From Bacteroidota bacterium (lineage in GTDB: Bacteria; Bacteroidota; Bacteroidia; B-17B0; Aurantibacillaceae): a stretch of DNA of 10,080 nt. The notes beneath the pieces are model-generated. The model did not search any database. It was not told where the DNA came from and saw nothing but the letters and a program-made list of their open reading frames with translations. Shown here piece by piece: positions 7,029-10,080 of this stretch. Where the stretch lies: contig JANYBY010000385.1 in assembly GCA_025360565.1 (NCBI GenBank), positions 1 through 10,080 on the forward strand, read 5' to 3'. Within the stretch, counting starts at the first letter, position 1; each line of letters opens with the position of its first letter. The position numbers and the translations under genes were made by a program.

Positions 7029-7265
7029 TTATTTGATCCCCGAAAGGGCCCTTGCCTTAAAAGGTTCAAGTAGATGCTCAGAGCCTTCCTGCTTAATTTC
7101 GTATAAAGCCTGTAAAAGAATGCCTAGTTTACCGTTGGGATAACCTATAGAATTAAAGCCCGCCAAATAACTTACGGGTAAATTACACAGCAAAATGCTC
7201 TCATATTGTCCGTATGGCATTTTAGTGCTAACCATCTCTAACATTAATTGGCGTGTAACTTCCAT
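7029..7265 (-). CDS. DUF3820 family protein
   Basis: A 78-residue protein of the size typical for DUF3820. The family pattern is visible in order: KMPYGQY (15-21), NLPVSYL (28-34), GYPNGKLG (41-48), LYEIKQEG (54-61) and HLLEP (64-68). Members of this family in proteobacteria have been labelled putative quorum-sensing-regulated virulence factors, but no biochemical role is established and none is implied here. It is probably cytosolic, with no signal peptide or membrane segment. It lies convergent with the hydrolase gene and divergent from the 99-residue gene at 7462. A near-consensus -7 element lies four bases upstream of its ATG. Family assignment is confident from the motif order; function is unknown. 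Confidence 0.85.
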   Translation of the reverse strand: MEVTRQLMLEMVSTKMPYGQYESILLCNLPVSYLAGFNSIGYPNGKLGILLQALYEIKQEGSEHLLEPFKARALSGIK

Positions 7266-7269
7266 ATTA

Positions 7270-7277
7270 TAAACTTA
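7270..7277 (-). promoter_or_regulatory. Near-consensus -7 element of the DUF3820 gene
   Basis: Read on the minus strand this is TAAGTTTA, matching TAnnTTTG except for the last base. Four bases (TAAT) separate it from the ATG at 7265-7263, the same tight layout as for the CHAT gene. No clear -33 element was found. Confidence 0.4.
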
Positions 7278-7384
7278 GTAATTTAAAACCTCAATTTCAA
7301 TAATTTCGACTATTAATTGTAAAAGATGTACTAACAAAGTTTTTTGGAGGCTAAAATTTCTCGAAAACGTGTGTTTTTTTAGAT

Positions 7385-7392
7385 TATATTTG
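7385..7392 (+). promoter_or_regulatory. -7 promoter element upstream of the 99-residue gene
   Basis: TATATTTG is a perfect TAnnTTTG match in the 196-base divergent intergenic region (7266-7461). It would start transcription near 7397-7400 and leave a leader of roughly 60 bases, which includes a six-codon mini-ORF at 7440-7460. A -33 TTG at the usual spacing is not evident. The rest of this intergenic region is AT-rich with no other structure I can support. Confidence 0.45.
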
Positions 7393-7461
7393 ATTTATAA
7401 ACAAATGCCATTTCTTCTCCAATAGAAAAAACTATAAAAATGAGCGTTACTGTTAAATAAA

Positions 7462-7761
7462 ATGAAGGACACTTTTTTAGTTCATATTGTTTTACCAGAT
7501 TTCTTTTCTCAGAAATTTTACAGCCTTATTCCCAAACAACGTATTTTAATAAACGACCTGCTCGAAAAAAGAATTGTACTTAATTATTCTTTAGACATGG
7601 AACGCAAAAATCTTTGGGTGCAGATACAGGCCATAAGTGAGCAAGAGGTAATGGATATTTTAAGTACTTTTCCTATCATTAAAGAGGTTAAAGTGAATAT
7701 TCACGAACTTGCATTTTCTGATAACGCGCCACTACATTTGCCTGAGCTCATCCTCAACTAA
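7462..7761 (+). CDS. Small ferredoxin-like-fold protein, muconolactone-isomerase-like
   Basis: A 99-residue soluble protein without signal peptide. It opens with a beta strand, FLVHIVLPD. It continues with a helix containing LIPKQRILINDLLEK, a central VLNYSLDMERKNLWVQIQA hairpin, a helix EQEVMDILSTFP, and a last strand VKVNIHEL before a conserved-looking tail, LHLPELILN. This beta-alpha-beta-beta-alpha-beta order is that of dimeric ferredoxin-like proteins of the muconolactone-isomerase/YciI type. The pattern of a PxQR helix, SxD...LWV and FP...V.IHEL is one I recognise from small conserved hypothetical proteins of that group. No aromatic-degradation genes are nearby, so the enzymatic name should not be transferred. 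The ATG at 7462 is immediately preceded by the stop of a six-codon mini-ORF. Confidence 0.75.
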   Translation: MKDTFLVHIVLPDFFSQKFYSLIPKQRILINDLLEKRIVLNYSLDMERKNLWVQIQAISEQEVMDILSTFPIIKEVKVNIHELAFSDNAPLHLPELILN

Positions 7762-7813
7762 TTTTCCGTTTCTTACGTTATTTTTGCGGTATGTAATTGC
7801 TTTCATTATTTTG

Positions 7814-7821
7814 TATATTTG
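7814..7821 (+). promoter_or_regulatory. -7 promoter element of the SPOR-domain gene
   Basis: TATATTTG is a perfect match to TAnnTTTG, with six bases (TTACAT) before the ATG at 7828. A start at or within a few bases of the ATG is expected. A TTG at 7797-7799 is present but closer (14 bases) than the roughly 19-21 bases usual for a -33 element. Confidence 0.5.
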
Positions 7822-7827
7822 TTACAT

Positions 7828-8670
7828 ATGAAACTTCTTATCAACGTTTTTACATTATTGATCCTTAGCTTTTATTCATTTAGCCAAGTAGTCGTTAAAA
7901 CAAATCTGCCGCAAAGTATTGCGCCAAACTCTAACTTAACCATCGAAATTAAAATTAACAAAGGCATTGTTGCCAATTTTGCAAAGTATCAAATTGATGT
8001 GCCCGCGGGGGTTACTATTAGTGAGGGCGAGAGCAGAACAGGTAATTTTTCGTTTGAAGCAAACCGCGCAAAAATTGTTTGGGTAAGTATTCCCACCGAT
8101 CCTGAATTTATCATTAGTTTTAAAATGAATGTTGGCGCCACATCGGGCAACGGCGTTTTTAACCAACGTTTTTTTTATCTGGATAATGGCACAAAAAAAG
8201 AAGATGAAATGGATCCTGTTACTGTTACCTTCAGCGCTTCCGGCGCTTCAACGGCAATCAGCTTTAACGAGTCTTTTTCAGCCAACACAGTTAATACTGC
8301 AAATACCAATTCTACCACTGCAACACCAACTAAAACTACCTCTACTGAACTGACTTTTGAGCAAAAATTAGAAGAGCATAATAAAAAACACGGAGGGCAG
8401 ACGACCGAAGAAAAATCGAAAACTCCTGTAAATACAAGTACCACCGGCCTGGTGTTCAGAATTCAGTTAGGGGCATTGGCGGCCGATCCCGGACAAGCAA
8501 AGTATAAAGCCATTGGCCGGGTGGATGTAAATAAAGAAGACGGTTTTTATAAAATTTTATACGGCAGTTACAACAGTAAAGAAGATGCCATGAAAGGCCG
8601 AGAAGACATTAAAGCCAAGGGTTTTGATGGGTTTGTTGTACGATACCAGGATGGGGTAAGGGTGAAGTAG
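7828..8670 (+). CDS. Exported beta-domain protein with C-terminal SPOR domain
   Basis: A 280-residue protein from the ATG at 7828. An in-frame TTG at 7819 would add three residues before the signal peptide and lies inside the promoter element, so it is not used here. Residues 1-20 are a signal peptide (hydrophobic core, FYSFSQ). About 21-136 form a beta-rich, Ig/cohesin-like domain with alternating strands such as LTIEIKINKG and AKIVWVSIP. A Ser/Thr/Asn-rich linker follows (139-206). The last 70 residues are a SPOR fold: FRIQLGALAADPGQAKY, a GFYKILYGSYNSKEDA core and a GFDGFVVRYQDG end. SPOR domains bind denuded glycan strands in peptidoglycan, often at division sites. The protein is therefore probably periplasmic and wall-associated; a role in division is not shown. 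The N-terminal domain is not one I can name. Confidence 0.82.
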   Translation: MKLLINVFTLLILSFYSFSQVVVKTNLPQSIAPNSNLTIEIKINKGIVANFAKYQIDVPAGVTISEGESRTGNFSFEANRAKIVWVSIPTDPEFIISFKMNVGATSGNGVFNQRFFYLDNGTKKEDEMDPVTVTFSASGASTAISFNESFSANTVNTANTNSTTATPTKTTSTELTFEQKLEEHNKKHGGQTTEEKSKTPVNTSTTGLVFRIQLGALAADPGQAKYKAIGRVDVNKEDGFYKILYGSYNSKEDAMKGREDIKAKGFDGFVVRYQDGVRVK

Positions 8671-8690
8671 TTTTTAGACTGAAACGTAGT

Positions 8691-8719
8691 AGTTTTCTGT
8701 AAAACTTATTCCATTTTTT
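8691..8719 (+). terminator. Weak terminator candidate after the SPOR gene
   Basis: AGTTTT (8691-8696) and AAAACT (8701-8706) form a 6-bp stem with a CTGT loop. A T-rich stretch follows within a few bases and includes TTTTTT (8714-8719). The stem is AT-rich and short, and the T-run does not abut it, so this could equally be chance. Confidence 0.28.
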
Positions 8720-8721
8720 AG

Positions 8722-8729
8722 TACATTTA
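8722..8729 (+). promoter_or_regulatory. Near-consensus -7 element of the lipoprotein gene
   Basis: TACATTTA matches seven of eight positions of TAnnTTTG. Five bases (TAGGA) separate it from the GTG start at 8735. The AGGAG at 8731-8735 resembles a Shine-Dalgarno core but overlaps the start codon, so it cannot act in the usual way. Confidence 0.4.
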
Positions 8730-8734
8730 TAGGA

Positions 8735-9466
8735 GTGAAAAAATTGGTTTTAATAGTTATTTCTCTTACGCTATTTTTAGCTTGCGTTAAAAAAAAATTG
8801 CCCGATAACGAAGCTTTGTTAGGTTTAGATTATTATCCTTTAACTCAGGGCAAGTTTATTATTTACGATATTGATAGTACCAGATATGAACCAATCGGAC
8901 AAATCAAAATTAAAAATACCAAATACCGGATCAAGGAAAAAATTGCTGATAGCTATACCGACAATGAGGGCAAGCCTGCAATTCGAATAGAACGTTACAT
9001 TAAAATGTTACCTCTTGCACCAAAAACATACGATAGCATACCATGGACGATAAAAGAAGTTTGGATGATGAACGCCACAAAATACAACATTCAGGTTTCT
9101 GAAAGGGACGTGCGGTACACGAAACTTATTTTTCCGATCCAGGAAAATGTAAGTTGGAACGGCAATGCAAAAAATACCATAGGCGAGTGGAATTACACCT
9201 ATGCTTACATTGATAAAAAAGAAACCATTGGCGGAACTTCGATGGATAAGGTGCTTCAGATAAAACAATTTAATTTACCAACCTTGATCTCGTATCAAAA
9301 TTACAGTGAAAAATATGCTAAAGGCATTGGCCTTGTTTACCGCGAAATTTCGGATTATACTTCCAATACAATTACGTATGTTAATGGAGTGGCGGTACCA
9401 ATTGAAAACAGAATTGAATTCGGAGTAATATATAAACAAACATTTTTAAGTTACGGCTATGAATAA
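8735..9466 (+). CDS. Putative lipoprotein of unknown function
   Basis: A 243-residue protein starting at GTG. Residues 1-16 form a lysine-plus-hydrophobic signal, and Cys17 in FLAC fits a relaxed Bacteroidota lipobox (Phe at -3 is non-ideal). After the Cys come VKKK rather than the acid-rich residues of known surface-export signals, so it probably remains on the periplasmic side. The mature part contains YYPLTQGKFIIYDIDSTRY, followed by many beta strands ending in GLVYREISDY, a layout common in Bacteroidota lipoproteins that I cannot assign to a named family. It overlaps by 8 bases the start of the S8 peptidase gene, which suggests translational coupling. A processing or anchoring role for that peptidase is only a guess from context. 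Confidence 0.78.
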   Translation: MKKLVLIVISLTLFLACVKKKLPDNEALLGLDYYPLTQGKFIIYDIDSTRYEPIGQIKIKNTKYRIKEKIADSYTDNEGKPAIRIERYIKMLPLAPKTYDSIPWTIKEVWMMNATKYNIQVSERDVRYTKLIFPIQENVSWNGNAKNTIGEWNYTYAYIDKKETIGGTSMDKVLQIKQFNLPTLISYQNYSEKYAKGIGLVYREISDYTSNTITYVNGVAVPIENRIEFGVIYKQTFLSYGYE

Positions 9467-10080
9467 ACTAAAAACAATCTCACTCATTCTATGTCTTTCA
9501 ATTTTTACTGAAGGATTGCAATCCCAAACCAAATTCTGGGTAAAATTTGCCAATAAAAATGGTACACCATATACTATTGGTAATCCTTTGGCATTTGTTA
9601 CAACAAAATCGTATCTGCGCAGGTTAACATATACGATCCCATTCGATCAAACCGATTTGCCGGTAACACCTTCTTACGTAAGCCAGATCGCGGCTGTTTC
9701 GGGGGTAACCATTACCTACGTTTCAAAATGGATAAATGGCGCAGTTGTAAATATTTCTAACAGTGTTACTGCGTTACCGATAATAAATAGTTTTTCATTT
9801 GTTACTAGTACCGCGCCTGTTAACAGATATAAATTAGACATGATAAAAATGGAAGAGCCGGAAAATTTTACCGCTAATAAAACCGCGGCGGTTGCTTCTC
9901 CCTCTACCTATTACGGCGCTTCGTACTGGCAAAACAAACAGCTTAATGTAGATTGTTTGCACAACCAGGGCTACAGAGGGCAGGGTATGACCATTGCTAT
10001 TTTAGATGCCGGATTTAATAACGCGGATGTTAATCCGGTATTCGATAGTTTACGTAACCGCGGCGGAATTTTAGGAACAA
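9459..10080 (+). CDS. Secreted S8 (subtilisin-like) serine peptidase, N-terminal part (3' partial)
   Basis: The ATG at 9459 opens a frame that runs to the window end (207 complete codons). A signal peptide covers about residues 1-23 (MNKLK, a hydrophobic core, then GLQSQ). A propeptide-like region (about 24-150) begins KFWVKFANKNG and includes the YLRRL segment usual in these Bacteroidota enzymes. The catalytic domain begins at about 155 with SYWQNKQLNVDCLHNQGYRG. GQGMTIAILDAGF (175-187) carries the catalytic Asp183 (codon 10005-10007). The catalytic His and Ser, and any T9SS sorting domain, lie beyond the window. It shares 8 bases with the end of the lipoprotein gene, so it is probably translated from the same mRNA. 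Peptidase family is confident; an extracellular location by T9SS is inferred from similar enzymes. Confidence 0.88.
   Translation, partial: MNKLKTISLILCLSIFTEGLQSQTKFWVKFANKNGTPYTIGNPLAFVTTKSYLRRLTYTIPFDQTDLPVTPSYVSQIAAVSGVTITYVSKWINGAVVNISNSVTALPIINSFSFVTSTAPVNRYKLDMIKMEEPENFTANKTAAVASPSTYYGASYWQNKQLNVDCLHNQGYRGQGMTIAILDAGFNNADVNPVFDSLRNRGGILGT

Noticed and set aside
7462..7761. True muconolactone isomerase of the beta-ketoadipate pathway
   Set aside because: Only fold-level resemblance is visible, and no aromatic catabolic genes are present.
7819..7827. TTG at 7819 as the start of the SPOR protein
   Set aside because: It falls within the TATATTTG promoter element, and the ATG at 7828 gives a normal signal peptide start (MKLLIN).
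7936..8444. Overlapping open frames on both strands within the SPOR gene
   Set aside because: They are low-complexity shadows of the Ser/Thr-rich linker and beta domain; no motif or start context supports them.
8731..8735. AGGAG as a Shine-Dalgarno site for the lipoprotein gene
   Set aside because: Its last G is the first base of the GTG start codon, so the spacing is far too short for anti-Shine-Dalgarno pairing.

Overview
The window looks like a chromosomal segment of a member of the Bacteroidota. Two features support this. The first gene ends in a type IX secretion (T9SS) type A sorting domain. Several genes are preceded by the TAnnTTTG -7 promoter element of that phylum, with no clear Shine-Dalgarno sequence. 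Base composition is AT-rich. Genus cannot be assigned, and I see no tRNA, rRNA, insertion sequence, phage gene or CRISPR array.

Left part (1-3092). The window opens inside a secreted M14 zinc carboxypeptidase, of which the catalytic-Glu end, a jelly-roll type domain and the T9SS signal remain. A GC-rich, hairpin-dense intergenic block follows. Next come a small Spy/CpxP-like periplasmic protein with a clear terminator, an atypical SDR of the TIP30/NmrA type, and, on the minus strand with its stop codon touching that of the SDR gene, an ArsC/Spx-family thioredoxin-fold protein.

Middle (3118-6962). A 1049-residue protein has a signal peptide, TPR repeats and a C-terminal CHAT (caspase-like) domain with both catalytic residues. 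It starts at GTG. Five bases after its stop begins a small alpha/beta hydrolase gene with a complete Ser-Asp-His triad; the two probably form an operon.

Right part (7029-10080). This holds a minus-strand DUF3820 protein, a 99-residue ferredoxin-like (muconolactone-isomerase-like) protein, an exported beta-domain protein with a C-terminal SPOR domain, and a lipoprotein overlapping by 8 bases the start of a secreted S8 (subtilisin-like) peptidase that runs off the window.

As a whole this is envelope and secretion biology: two secreted peptidases (M14, S8), an exported caspase-fold protein, a lipoprotein, a SPOR protein and a Spy-like protein, among small housekeeping-type genes. No defence or mobile system is convincingly present. 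The most notable signals are the exported TPR-CHAT protein and its hydrolase partner, and a repeated arrangement in which the -7 promoter element lies only 4-6 bases upstream of the start codon in four genes, suggesting leaderless mRNAs. The structured intergenic block at 1333-1468 is the third.
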